Shown: positions 18,571-25,756 of the stretch, piece by piece
Numbering within the stretch: position 1 is the first letter of the stretch
Layout of the letters: each line of letters starts with the position of its first letter
DNA from: Rubrivivax sp.
GTDB lineage: Bacteria; Pseudomonadota; Gammaproteobacteria; Burkholderiales; Burkholderiaceae_C
Assembly (NCBI GenBank): GCA_024641965.1
Contig: JAHECC010000022.1
Location: 1 to 33,731, forward strand
DNA length: 33,731 nucleotides
Direction: 5' to 3'
Notes under the pieces: model-generated
What the model saw: the letters and a program-made list of their open reading frames with translations, nothing else
Told to the model about the DNA's origin: nothing
Databases searched by the model: none
Position numbers and translations under genes: made by a program

Positions 18571-19872
18571 TCAGGCTGCCGCCTGGGCCGCGCCGATACC
18601 GCGTGGCACGTTCACGCGCGTCAGGATGATCAAGCCGATGACGAAGAAGATACCGGTCGACAGGATCGCGATGCGATGGTTGCCGGCAGTGATCAACGTG
18701 ACCAAGCCATAGGTCATCGGCCCAAGGATCGCGGCCAGCCTCACCGCAAAGGTCCACAAGCCGAAGAACTCGGCCAGGCGCTTTTCCGGCGCAAAGGCAC
18801 CGGCCAGCGCGCGCCCTGCCGATTGGCTCGAGCCCATGCACAAACCGGCCACCACGGCCGCCACCCAGAACAGACCCGGGCCGGTGGCCAGCACCGCCAG
18901 CAAAGTCATCACGATCCAACCGACCAGCGTCACCGCCAGTGCCTTGCGGTGGCCGACACGGTCCTGCCAATAGCCGAAGCCAAAGGCGCCCACCGCCGAC
19001 GCGATGTTCACCAGAAATATCAGCATCATGGTCTGCGTCTGCTTGAAGCCCAGTACCTGCTCGGCATAGACCGCGGCCAATGCGATGACCACGGCAATGC
19101 CGGCCTGATAGGCCACCGTGCACGCCAGCAAGGTGATGAAGTCGCGGTAGTCGCGGGCGTGGCGCCAAGTCTGCGCCAGCCGCGCGAGCGACGCGCGCAG
19201 GCCACTATCATGCGATGGCCTTGACTGCGGCAGTGCGCGCTCCTTCAGCAATGAAAAGGTGACCAGCGACGACAGCGCATACACCGCTGCGGTGATGAGC
19301 ATCGTCACTGGCACGAACTGCGTCGCCGGTATGCCCTGCCCTTGTGCCCAGATGACGTAGCCGAGGGACAGCCCGAGCGTGAGCATTCCACCCAAGTAGC
19401 CGAAGCTCCAGCCCCAACCCGAGACGCGGCCCAGCGCGTCACGCCGTGCCAGCTCGGGCAGGAAGGCCGCGTTGAGCGATTCACCGTAGCTGTAGAAGAT
19501 GTTCGACACCACAATGGCCAGCACCGCCAGTCCCACATCGCCGGGGCCAGCCAGCGCCAGCACGGCAGTGGCCAGCACACAGCCAGCGGTGGTGACCATC
19601 AGCATGCGCTTCTTGAACGCACGCAGATCGGCCAGCGCACCGAGCGAAGGCATCGTGAACATCACCACCAGGCTCGACAGCGCCAGCGAACTTGTCCAGG
19701 CCAACGTCGCCCAGCTCGCGTTGCCCGCCACCACGCCGACGAAGTAGGCGTTGAACACTGCCGTCATTACGACGGTTGTGTAGCCCGAGTTGGCGAAGTC
19801 GTACATCGCCCAGCCGAAGACCTCGCGCTTGTGCACACCCACGTTCAGCGCGGAGCTGTCGAACAACGACAT
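18571..19872 (-). CDS. MFS transporter, UMF1/Atg22-like
   Basis: A 433-residue integral membrane protein of the major facilitator superfamily with about twelve hydrophobic segments. The N-terminus REVFGWAMYDFANSGYTTVV is characteristic of the UMF1 group, which also includes fungal Atg22 vacuolar effluxers. The family has been linked to amino-acid or small-solute efflux, but the bacterial substrate is generally unknown. The first cytosolic loop contains MPSLGALADLRAFKKR, matching the MFS signature. ATG 19872 has GAAGGA about nine bases upstream. It is downstream of tRNA-Leu on the same strand but probably a separate unit. Confidence 0.88.
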   Translation of the reverse strand: MSLFDSSALNVGVHKREVFGWAMYDFANSGYTTVVMTAVFNAYFVGVVAGNASWATLAWTSSLALSSLVVMFTMPSLGALADLRAFKKRMLMVTTAGCVLATAVLALAGPGDVGLAVLAIVVSNIFYSYGESLNAAFLPELARRDALGRVSGWGWSFGYLGGMLTLGLSLGYVIWAQGQGIPATQFVPVTMLITAAVYALSSLVTFSLLKERALPQSRPSHDSGLRASLARLAQTWRHARDYRDFITLLACTVAYQAGIAVVIALAAVYAEQVLGFKQTQTMMLIFLVNIASAVGAFGFGYWQDRVGHRKALAVTLVGWIVMTLLAVLATGPGLFWVAAVVAGLCMGSSQSAGRALAGAFAPEKRLAEFFGLWTFAVRLAAILGPMTYGLVTLITAGNHRIAILSTGIFFVIGLIILTRVNVPRGIGAAQAAA

Positions 19873-19919
19873 GGCGGGTATCCTTCGATCGCAAACGTCG
19901 CGACACGGCCGAGGCGTCG

Positions 19920-20008
19920 TGGTGCCCGGAACGGGACTTGAACCCGTATGCCCTGTGAAGGGCGGCGGATTTTAAGTCCGCTGCGTCTGCCGATTTCGCC
20001 ATCCGGGC
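19920..20008 (-). tRNA. tRNA-Leu (anticodon TAA), CCA encoded
   Basis: On the minus strand the acceptor arms GCCCGGA (from 20008) and TCCGGGC pair, followed by A and an encoded CCA ending at 19920. The anticodon arm reads GCGGA CTTAAAA TCCGC, giving anticodon TAA. A long variable arm (built on GCCCTTCACAGGGC) is typical of class II tRNA-Leu, and the T arm ACGGGTTCAAGTCCCGT is intact. This tRNA is normally the only decoder of UUA, so it should be essential. The usual tRNA-Cys neighbour upstream is broken, so its promoter context has changed. Confidence 0.96.
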
Positions 20009-20049
20009 CGGCGCGCGGATTATGCGCGGCGCGTCGAATGGCATGAAGG

Positions 20050-20097
20050 TGGAGGCGCGAGCCGGAGTCGAACCGGCCTCTACGGATTTGCAATCCG
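20050..20097 (-). pseudogene. 3' fragment of tRNA-Cys (anticodon GCA), 5' half missing
   Basis: The minus strand reads the anticodon arm CGGATTGCAAATCCG (anticodon GCA), a short variable region, an intact T arm GCCGGTTCGACTCCGGC, the 3' acceptor strand, and T plus CCA ending at 20050. Upstream there is no D arm and no matching 5' acceptor strand; the sequence turns AT-rich and unrelated right at the anticodon stem, and the first stem pair is lost. It cannot fold as a tRNA. A cut in the anticodon arm is the classic mark of tyrosine-integrase insertion that left the original 3' half displaced. I read it as one end (attR- or attL-like) of such an event. Confidence 0.85.
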
Positions 20098-20172
20098 AAC
20101 ATGCGACAATTTGTCTATGGTTAGCTTATGCAACAATGCGATTGAGCTACCAATTCTGCTACCAAATTTGTC
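20098..20172. other. att-like AT-rich junction with repeated integrase-type motifs
   Basis: Beginning at the broken tRNA-Cys, this stretch is clearly more AT-rich than the genome around it. It holds the near-repeats GCTACCAATT (20146-20155) and GCTACCAAATTT (20158-20169), a perfect palindrome GACAATTTGTC (20105-20115), and CAATTTGTC / CAAATTTGTC repeats at 20107 and 20163. Closely spaced short repeats beside a tRNA core site resemble arm-type binding sites of tyrosine integrases. No integrase gene is in the window, so assignment as an attachment-site arm is inference. Confidence 0.5.
20125..20153 (-). promoter_or_regulatory. candidate promoter reading toward the tRNA genes
   Basis: On the minus strand TTGGTA (20153-20148) and CATAAG (20130-20125) are separated by exactly 17 bases; each matches four of six consensus positions. 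It lies within the att-like stretch and would start transcripts near 20118, running through the tRNA-Cys fragment into tRNA-Leu. This could replace the native tRNA promoter lost at the junction. Inferred from hexamer matches only. Confidence 0.3.
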
Positions 20173-20273
20173 GATCTTGGATTGACGTCGGTTGTTGGCC
20201 GACTCGTGACGGCCTATGAACAGTAATAACCAGGCTGCCCAACTGAAGTTGACCCGGTTTCGCGAACACCCGA

Positions 20274-20560
20274 TCCTTATGGAGAAAGGAGTTTCTTAGG
20301 AAGGCTACGGCCTGGTTCGCAGTGAGGGGCAACAAGTCGTCCATCGGGTCTTCGAACTCGTGAACGCGAACCAGGCCAACCTGAGCGTGCGCACGCTGTG
20401 CCGCGTGCTTGGCGTCTCGCCCAGCGGCTATTACGACTGGCTGGATCGCCCGCCGAGGCGGCGTTCGATCGACGACGCGGTGCTGGTCGAGCGCATCCGC
20501 AAGGTGCACACCGACAGCGGCGGCGTCTATGGCCAGCCGCGCATGCGCATCGATCGAGCA
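20274..20560 (+). pseudogene. IS3-family transposase remnant (orfA tail and orfB start)
   Basis: Two overlapping frames survive. The orfA tail (20274-20363) reads EFLRKATAWFAVRGNKSS before its stop codon, typical of IS3-family OrfA C-termini. The orfB start, in the -1 frame from about 20360, reads SVRTLCRVLGVSPSGYYDW and later GGVYGQPRM, matching the HTH_21-type N-terminus of IS3 OrfB. The -1 relation is the one used for programmed frameshifting in this family. The DDE catalytic domain is absent: similarity stops near 20552 and unrelated sequence continues to the regulator's 3' end at 20615. The element is dead. I could not define its terminal repeats. Bases 20173-20273 show nothing recognisable, though TGACCCGGTTTCGCG near 20250 could be a decayed IS end. 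Confidence 0.75.
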
Positions 20561-20614
20561 GGAAATCGCTATGGTGATGACTGGTTTCAAAGTACGGCCG
20601 ACGTAGTGCGACCG

Positions 20615-23314
20615 TCAGTTGCCCGGCACCATCGCCGCCGCCTGAGCGCGGTTCTGGGCGCCAAGCTTGGTGAAGATCTTGCTGACATGGGTCTTCACCG
20701 TCTCCGGGGCGATGCCTAGACCGCGCGCGATCTCCTTGTTCGATTGCCCGTCGGCCAGCAGTTGCAGGATGTGGTGCTCGCGTGGGCTCAGCGACTGCAG
20801 AGGCCTCGATATCGCCACTTCACTCTCGTTGGCCTCCACCTGCGCGCGCTGCGCGCGCGCCAACACCGGCTCGAGCCAGGCGTGACGGGCGAGTTCGGCA
20901 CGCGCGCCGAGCATCTCGCGCAACAGGCCTGCCATGCTCGCCGGCTGGTCCACTAGCGCCCGCAGCGCCCCGCTGCGTTGCACCAGCACACAGGCCTCGA
21001 GCATCGTGCGGCGCGCCGCGCTCGACGCACCGGCAGCGTGTTGCGCGAGGGCCAGCGCGCCGAGCAAGCCGATGCGGTCAACGAGCCGACCGTCCTGCTG
21101 CGCCGACAAGGACAGCGCCCGCAGGTCTTCGACGGCGCTGCCGTGCTGGCCCGCGATCAATGCGCACCAGGCCCGCGCCAATTGCGCGGCACGGCCGAAG
21201 TCGATGGCCTCAAGCCGTGAGCGCGACGCGCGCGCGAGCGTCTCGATGCGGCGGCTGCCGGCGTCGGCCTCGGCGCCACGGCCATCGAGCAGGCACAGCC
21301 GCACCTTCTCCAGCAACAGGGTCGCCTCGACGCGGCGCCAGCCGCGTGCGGCGCCGATGCTCTCGCCCTCGTCGAGCAGGTGGCGCGCGCCGACCGCCTG
21401 ACCGTCGAGCCGCGCCAGGCGCGCCGCCACCAGATAGGCCGCGTACAAGCCTTCGATCGGCGCCACACGCTGGTTGACGGCCATGTGCGCGGCGTTGACT
21501 TGCGCCGCCTCGGCGCTGCGGCCCTGCAGGTAGCGCACCATGGCCAGCGTCGGGGCGGGCAGGGCCGCCAGCGCGGCGCTGTCGGCGCCGACACGCATGG
21601 CTTCTTCGAGCAGCCGCGCGGCGTCCTCCAGATGGCCTTGCCGCAGTTCGGCCAGCGCGCGGATCGACAACCGGTAGGTGCTGGCTGTGCGGTCGCCTAC
21701 CGACTGGCCCTGCGCACCACCGAGCAGCGGTGGCGCCACGTACACCTGCTCCCAGTGGCCCAGGTGCAGGCTGCTCGCGGCGAGCACGTTGCGCCGCGCG
21801 TTGCCCACCCAGGGTTGCACAGCGGCCGAGGACGTACATTGGTCGGCCAGCGATGCGGCCAGCTCGTAGTCACCGGTGGTGCACACCACTACCGCGCGCA
21901 AGGCCATACATTCGTTGCGCAGCTCGGCTGGCGTGGGCTCATCGCGCTGCGCCAGCTGCGCCTCGACGCCGTCGAGCAACACCAGCGCCTTGTCGCAGGC
22001 CATCGCCAGGCCCAGGCCCCAGGCGAAGGCCAGGCGCAGACGCAGCGGGCTTTCGACCAGGTGGGCACGCAGTTGGCGCTCCCAGGAAAGCAGCGTGAGC
22101 AGGTCGCCGGCACCCACCACCGCCATCGCATGGTCTTCGATCCAGCGCATGGCCTGGGTCGTCTCGCCGGCCGCCAGTGCATGGCCGATAGCCTCGGTCC
22201 ACGAGCCCTGTTCAGCGAACCAGTGCGCCGCAAGCCTGTGGGCCTGCGGCAGCGTTTGCGGGTCGTGCTGCGCGGCGCCGAGCAGCAGGGATTCGCGCAG
22301 CAGGCGGTGAAAAGCGAACCAATGCGGTCGATCGTCCAGTGCGGTGATGAACAGCTGCTGGCGCTCGATCTGTTCGAGCAGCGCCTGTGCATCGGCGCGC
22401 CCGCTCAGGCATGCGGCCAGCGGAGCACAGACACGCTCAGCCACACTGCATCGCTGCATGAACTGCAGCAACGGGGCGGGAAGCTGTTCGAGCAGCTCGT
22501 CCAGCAGCGCCTGAATGGTGCGCGGCGTGCCCGGCGGCGCATAGCGTCCTGGTGAAGCCGCTTCGCCTCGGATGCGTGCAGTCAGCATTGCCGCACGCAG
22601 AGCCGCGACCCAGCCGCCCGTTAGCGCATGCAGCGCGGCGGCGTCGTGCGGCCCGTTCGCCGCACTCGGGTGCTTGCGCAGCAGTTGCTCTGTCTCGGCC
22701 AGGTCGAAGCGCAGCATCTGTGCGTCCAGCTCGAGCACTGCGTCATGCGGGCGCAATGGCGCCAGGTCGAGCCGCGGTTCGCTGCGGCCGAGCACGATCA
22801 GGTGCAGATGTTCCGGCGCATTCGCCAGCTGCGCCGACAGCGCTTCGTGGATCGCCGGCCGCGTGATTTCATGGAAGTCGTCGAGCACCAGGAAGATCTC
22901 ACCCGGGATCGCCGCAAGCTCGGCGGCGAGCCACTCGACGCGGTATTGCATCGGTATCGACAGCTCGCGCATCGACCATTCGGCTTCGGTGAGCAGGCTC
23001 TGCGCGCCGGCTTGGGCGTCGACCGTGCAGGCGCGGCGCAAGGCGGCGGCCACGGCGCCAAAGAAGCGCTCGTCATCGTCTTCCTGGGCGCTCAGCGACA
23101 GCCAGGCTACGTGAGCGCCGCTGGCCGCCAACGCGTCGGCCCAGGACTGCGCCGCAGTGGTCTTGCCATAGCCCGGCGGAGCCTTGACCACGGTCAGCAA
23201 GCGCGTGCGCAGCAGATCCAGCAGACCGTCCAGGCGCGGGCGGGTGATCACGCCGCGCGCCGGGCGTGGCGGCCGCAGGCGCGAGGCCAGGTTGTCGGTA
23301 TTGACCCTCTCCAT
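20615..23314 (-). CDS. MalT-like LuxR-family transcriptional regulator (LAL type)
   Basis: An 899-residue ATP-binding LuxR regulator of the MalT/AcoK type. The N-terminal STAND-like NTPase has Walker A KAPPGYGKTT (residues 44-53) and Walker B IFLVLDDFHEI. The middle is a long Ala/Leu/Arg-rich array of helical (TPR-like) repeats, the usual sensor of inducer or partner proteins. The last about 65 residues form the LuxR HTH, with SPREHHILQLLADGQSNKEI and LGIAPETVKTHVSKIFTKLG. ATG 23314 is the only suitable start upstream of the Walker motif. It diverges from the Liv/lipid operon with 177 bases between start codons, so it most likely controls that operon in response to ATP and an unknown ligand. 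Its 3' end abuts the IS3 remnant, but the protein looks full-length. Confidence 0.92.
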   Translation of the reverse strand: MERVNTDNLASRLRPPRPARGVITRPRLDGLLDLLRTRLLTVVKAPPGYGKTTAAQSWADALAASGAHVAWLSLSAQEDDDERFFGAVAAALRRACTVDAQAGAQSLLTEAEWSMRELSIPMQYRVEWLAAELAAIPGEIFLVLDDFHEITRPAIHEALSAQLANAPEHLHLIVLGRSEPRLDLAPLRPHDAVLELDAQMLRFDLAETEQLLRKHPSAANGPHDAAALHALTGGWVAALRAAMLTARIRGEAASPGRYAPPGTPRTIQALLDELLEQLPAPLLQFMQRCSVAERVCAPLAACLSGRADAQALLEQIERQQLFITALDDRPHWFAFHRLLRESLLLGAAQHDPQTLPQAHRLAAHWFAEQGSWTEAIGHALAAGETTQAMRWIEDHAMAVVGAGDLLTLLSWERQLRAHLVESPLRLRLAFAWGLGLAMACDKALVLLDGVEAQLAQRDEPTPAELRNECMALRAVVVCTTGDYELAASLADQCTSSAAVQPWVGNARRNVLAASSLHLGHWEQVYVAPPLLGGAQGQSVGDRTASTYRLSIRALAELRQGHLEDAARLLEEAMRVGADSAALAALPAPTLAMVRYLQGRSAEAAQVNAAHMAVNQRVAPIEGLYAAYLVAARLARLDGQAVGARHLLDEGESIGAARGWRRVEATLLLEKVRLCLLDGRGAEADAGSRRIETLARASRSRLEAIDFGRAAQLARAWCALIAGQHGSAVEDLRALSLSAQQDGRLVDRIGLLGALALAQHAAGASSAARRTMLEACVLVQRSGALRALVDQPASMAGLLREMLGARAELARHAWLEPVLARAQRAQVEANESEVAISRPLQSLSPREHHILQLLADGQSNKEIARGLGIAPETVKTHVSKIFTKLGAQNRAQAAAMVPGN

Positions 23315-23322
23315 CTTCCCCG

Positions 23323-23338
23323 TCCCCCAACCGGGGGA
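23323..23338. promoter_or_regulatory. inverted repeat over the ribosome-binding region of the regulator
   Basis: TCCCCC and GGGGGA form a 6-bp inverted repeat around AACC, 9-24 bases before the regulator's start codon. On the minus-strand transcript the second arm GGGGGA is also the best Shine-Dalgarno candidate, so the hairpin could mask it, or the DNA repeat could be an operator for autoregulation. The structure is seen; the function is inferred. Confidence 0.35.
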
Positions 23339-23408
23339 TCAATTGCGCAGGCTGCAGGCGCGACCATCAACCCACACCGAACCCCGCCCGCGGGTGCAGT
23401 GGTGAAAG

Positions 23409-23445
23409 GTGAACCGGATGCTGGCATCGACCCGCAGCGGTTCAC
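23409..23445. promoter_or_regulatory. inverted repeat, candidate operator before the Liv/lipid operon
   Basis: GTGAACCG (23409-23416) and CGGTTCAC (23438-23445) are perfect inverted copies, 29 bases centre to centre; flanking AAAG and TTTG extend the symmetry. It sits in the divergent region, 46 bases before the binding-protein start codon. The size and spacing suit a dimeric or cooperative DNA-binding protein, possibly the adjacent MalT-like regulator. Not matched to a known operator. Confidence 0.4.
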
Positions 23446-23491
23446 TTTGCGCCAGATCAACTCCCGCGTGGACCCAACTGGAGACAAACCC

Positions 23492-24748
23492 ATGCCACGA
23501 ACTCTCTTCCACCGTCTGCTGGCCGCTGGCGCGCTGTCGATGGTCGCCCTCGCTGCCTCAGCGCAGCCGATCAAGCTGGCCTACATTGAAGTGCTTTCGG
23601 GCCCCTTCGGCGCCGTCGGCGAACTCGGGTCGAAGAACCTGAATTTCATCGTCGACGAGTTCAACGGCCGTGGCGGCGTGCTCGGCGCGCGCAAGTTCGA
23701 GGTGGTCAACTTCGACAGCAAGGGCAGCCCGCAGGAAGCGCTGTCGGCGCTAAAGGCGGCCAACGACCAGGGCATCCAGTACATCGTGCAGGGCAACAGC
23801 TCGGCAGTGGCTGGCGCGCTGATCGATGCCATCAACAAGCACAACAGCCGCAGCCCCGACAAGCAGATGGTGTACCTGAACTTCGCCGCGGTCGACCCCG
23901 ACCTGACCGACGAGAAGTGCAGCTTCTGGCATTTCCGCTTCGACGCCAACAGCGACATGAAGATGAATGCCATCACCGACGCAATCAAGAAGGATGCCAA
24001 GGTGAAGAAGGTGTTCCTGATCAACCAAGACTACGCTTTCGGCCATCAGGTGACGGCCGCCGCCAAGTCGATGCTCGCGGCCAAGCGTCCCGACGTGCAG
24101 ATCGTCGGCGAAGATCTGCATCCGATGGGCAAGGTCAAGGACTTCGCGCCCTACGCGGCAAAGATCCGCGCCTCGGGCGCAGACACCATCATCACCGGCA
24201 ACTGGGGTGCTGACCTGACGCTGCTGGTGCGTGCGGTGCGCGACTCGGCACTGAACGTCGAGTGGTACACCTATTACGGCGGCGCCTACGGTTCGGCCGC
24301 GGCCATCGGTGACGACGGTGTCGGCAAGGTCAAGGTCGTGACCGAATGGAACGTCAACACGCCGAACCCGAAGATGGACCCGTTCTACGAGGCCTACAAG
24401 GCGAAGTGGCCCGAGCCGGCGGACGAGTTCTTCTACTACCGCATGAAGGTCATGGTCGGCATGCTCGCCGCCGCGATGGACAAGGCCAAGAGCACCGAGC
24501 CGCTGAAGGTGGCCTCGGCAATGGAAGGCATGAGCTGGACCGGCGACATGGGTGAGGTGACGATGCGCAAGCAGGACCACCAGCTGCTGCAGCCGCTGCT
24601 GGTCAGCACCTTCGGCAAGGTTGGCCAGCCTGGCATCCGCCTGCCGATCGAGAACAGCGGCTATGCCTTCGGCAACGCGGTGATCGTGCCGGCCAAGGAC
24701 ACGGCCCTGCCGACGAACTGCAAGATGAAGCGCCCGGCCGCGCAGTAG
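23492..24748 (+). CDS. Liv-type ABC transporter substrate-binding protein
   Basis: A periplasmic binding protein of the branched-chain amino-acid (LivK-like, peripla_BP_6) class, 418 residues. The signal peptide ends at ASA/QP (about residue 24). The mature part begins IKLAYIEVLSGPFGAVGELG, as in relatives that bind amino acids or many other small organic acids and amides. Family blocks include GIQYIVQGNSSAVAGALIDA, KKVFLINQDYAFGHQVTAAA and GADTIITGNWGADLTLLVRA. ATG 23492 has GGAG eight bases upstream. It is the first gene of the plus-strand operon. Ligand specificity cannot be read from sequence, so the branched-chain label is family-level only. Confidence 0.92.
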   Translation: MPRTLFHRLLAAGALSMVALAASAQPIKLAYIEVLSGPFGAVGELGSKNLNFIVDEFNGRGGVLGARKFEVVNFDSKGSPQEALSALKAANDQGIQYIVQGNSSAVAGALIDAINKHNSRSPDKQMVYLNFAAVDPDLTDEKCSFWHFRFDANSDMKMNAITDAIKKDAKVKKVFLINQDYAFGHQVTAAAKSMLAAKRPDVQIVGEDLHPMGKVKDFAPYAAKIRASGADTIITGNWGADLTLLVRAVRDSALNVEWYTYYGGAYGSAAAIGDDGVGKVKVVTEWNVNTPNPKMDPFYEAYKAKWPEPADEFFYYRMKVMVGMLAAAMDKAKSTEPLKVASAMEGMSWTGDMGEVTMRKQDHQLLQPLLVSTFGKVGQPGIRLPIENSGYAFGNAVIVPAKDTALPTNCKMKRPAAQ

Positions 24749-24819
24749 CGCCGCCACCATCCGACCCGCGCCATGCGGCGCGGTCCTGAATCTTTGCCAC
24801 CGGTGTGGAGCAAGGCGCG

Positions 24820-25755
24820 ATGGAATTCGTCCTGGTATCGCTGCTGAACGGCGTGTCCTACGGCATGCTGCTGTTCATGCTGTCGGCCGGCCTGACGCTG
24901 ATCTTCGGCATGATGGGCGTGCTGAACTTCGCGCACGCCAGCTTCTACATGTTGGGCGCGTACTTCGCCTACCAGATCAGCGGCTTCTTCGGCTTCTGGC
25001 CCGCGCTGCTGATGGTGCCTTTCCTGGTCGGCCTGCTCGGTGCCGGCGTCGAGCGCTTCGGGCTGCGCCGCGTGCACCGCTTCGGTCATGTGCATGAGCT
25101 GCTGTTCACCTTCGGCCTGGCCTTCATGATCGAAGAGATCGTGCACCTGGTATGGGGTCGCAACGCGGTGGACTACAAGATCCCGCCCGAGCTCGACACC
25201 ACGCTGTTCACGCTGTTCAACACCGCATTCCCGGCCTACCGTGGCCTGATGGTGGCAGTGGCGGTCGGCATGATGCTGGCGGTGTACCTGGCTCTGACGC
25301 GCACGCGCATCGGGCTGATCATCCAGGCGGCGCTGACTCACCCCGAGATGGTCGAGTCGCTCGGCCACAACGTGCCGCAGGTCTTCATGCTGACCTTCGG
25401 CATGGGCTGCGCGCTGGCCGGGCTGGCCGGCGTGATCGGCGGCAATGCCTTCGTCACCGAACCGAGCATGGCGGCGACGATGGGCAGCATCGTCTTCGTC
25501 ATCGTTGTCGTCGGCGGCCTGGGCTCGCTGGGCGGTGCCTTCATCGCCTCGCTGCTGATCGGCATCGTGCAGACCTTCTCGGTCGGGCTGGAATGGCGCC
25601 CGCTGGAACTGCTCGGCCCGGGAGCGGCCGGTTCGGTGGTGGCGCAGCTGGCATCACTGAAGATTTCGCAGCTGGCGCCGATCCTGCCCTACCTGCTGAT
25701 GGTGCTGATGCTCATCGTCCGCCCCCGCGGCCTGATGGGCGTGCGCGAGGATTGA
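24820..25755 (+). CDS. livH: Liv-type ABC transporter permease, LivH-like
   Basis: One of the two membrane permeases of the importer. It has 311 residues and about eight hydrophobic helices. The N-terminus EFVLVSLLNGVSYGMLLFML and GLTLIFGMMGVLNFAHASFY are typical of LivH, and the cytosolic coupling loop region reads GLIIQAALTHPEMVESLGHN. ATG 24820 is chosen because GGAG lies nine bases upstream; the in-frame GTG at 24805 would add five residues. It follows the binding protein by 71 bases and is one base from livM. Confidence 0.93.
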   Translation: MEFVLVSLLNGVSYGMLLFMLSAGLTLIFGMMGVLNFAHASFYMLGAYFAYQISGFFGFWPALLMVPFLVGLLGAGVERFGLRRVHRFGHVHELLFTFGLAFMIEEIVHLVWGRNAVDYKIPPELDTTLFTLFNTAFPAYRGLMVAVAVGMMLAVYLALTRTRIGLIIQAALTHPEMVESLGHNVPQVFMLTFGMGCALAGLAGVIGGNAFVTEPSMAATMGSIVFVIVVVGGLGSLGGAFIASLLIGIVQTFSVGLEWRPLELLGPGAAGSVVAQLASLKISQLAPILPYLLMVLMLIVRPRGLMGVRED

Positions 25756-25756
25756 C

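Noticed and set aside
20560-20719. Continuation of the transposase-like frame to 20719
   Set aside because: After about 20552 the translated sequence no longer resembles an IS3 OrfB and runs antisense into the C-terminal HTH of the MalT-like regulator.
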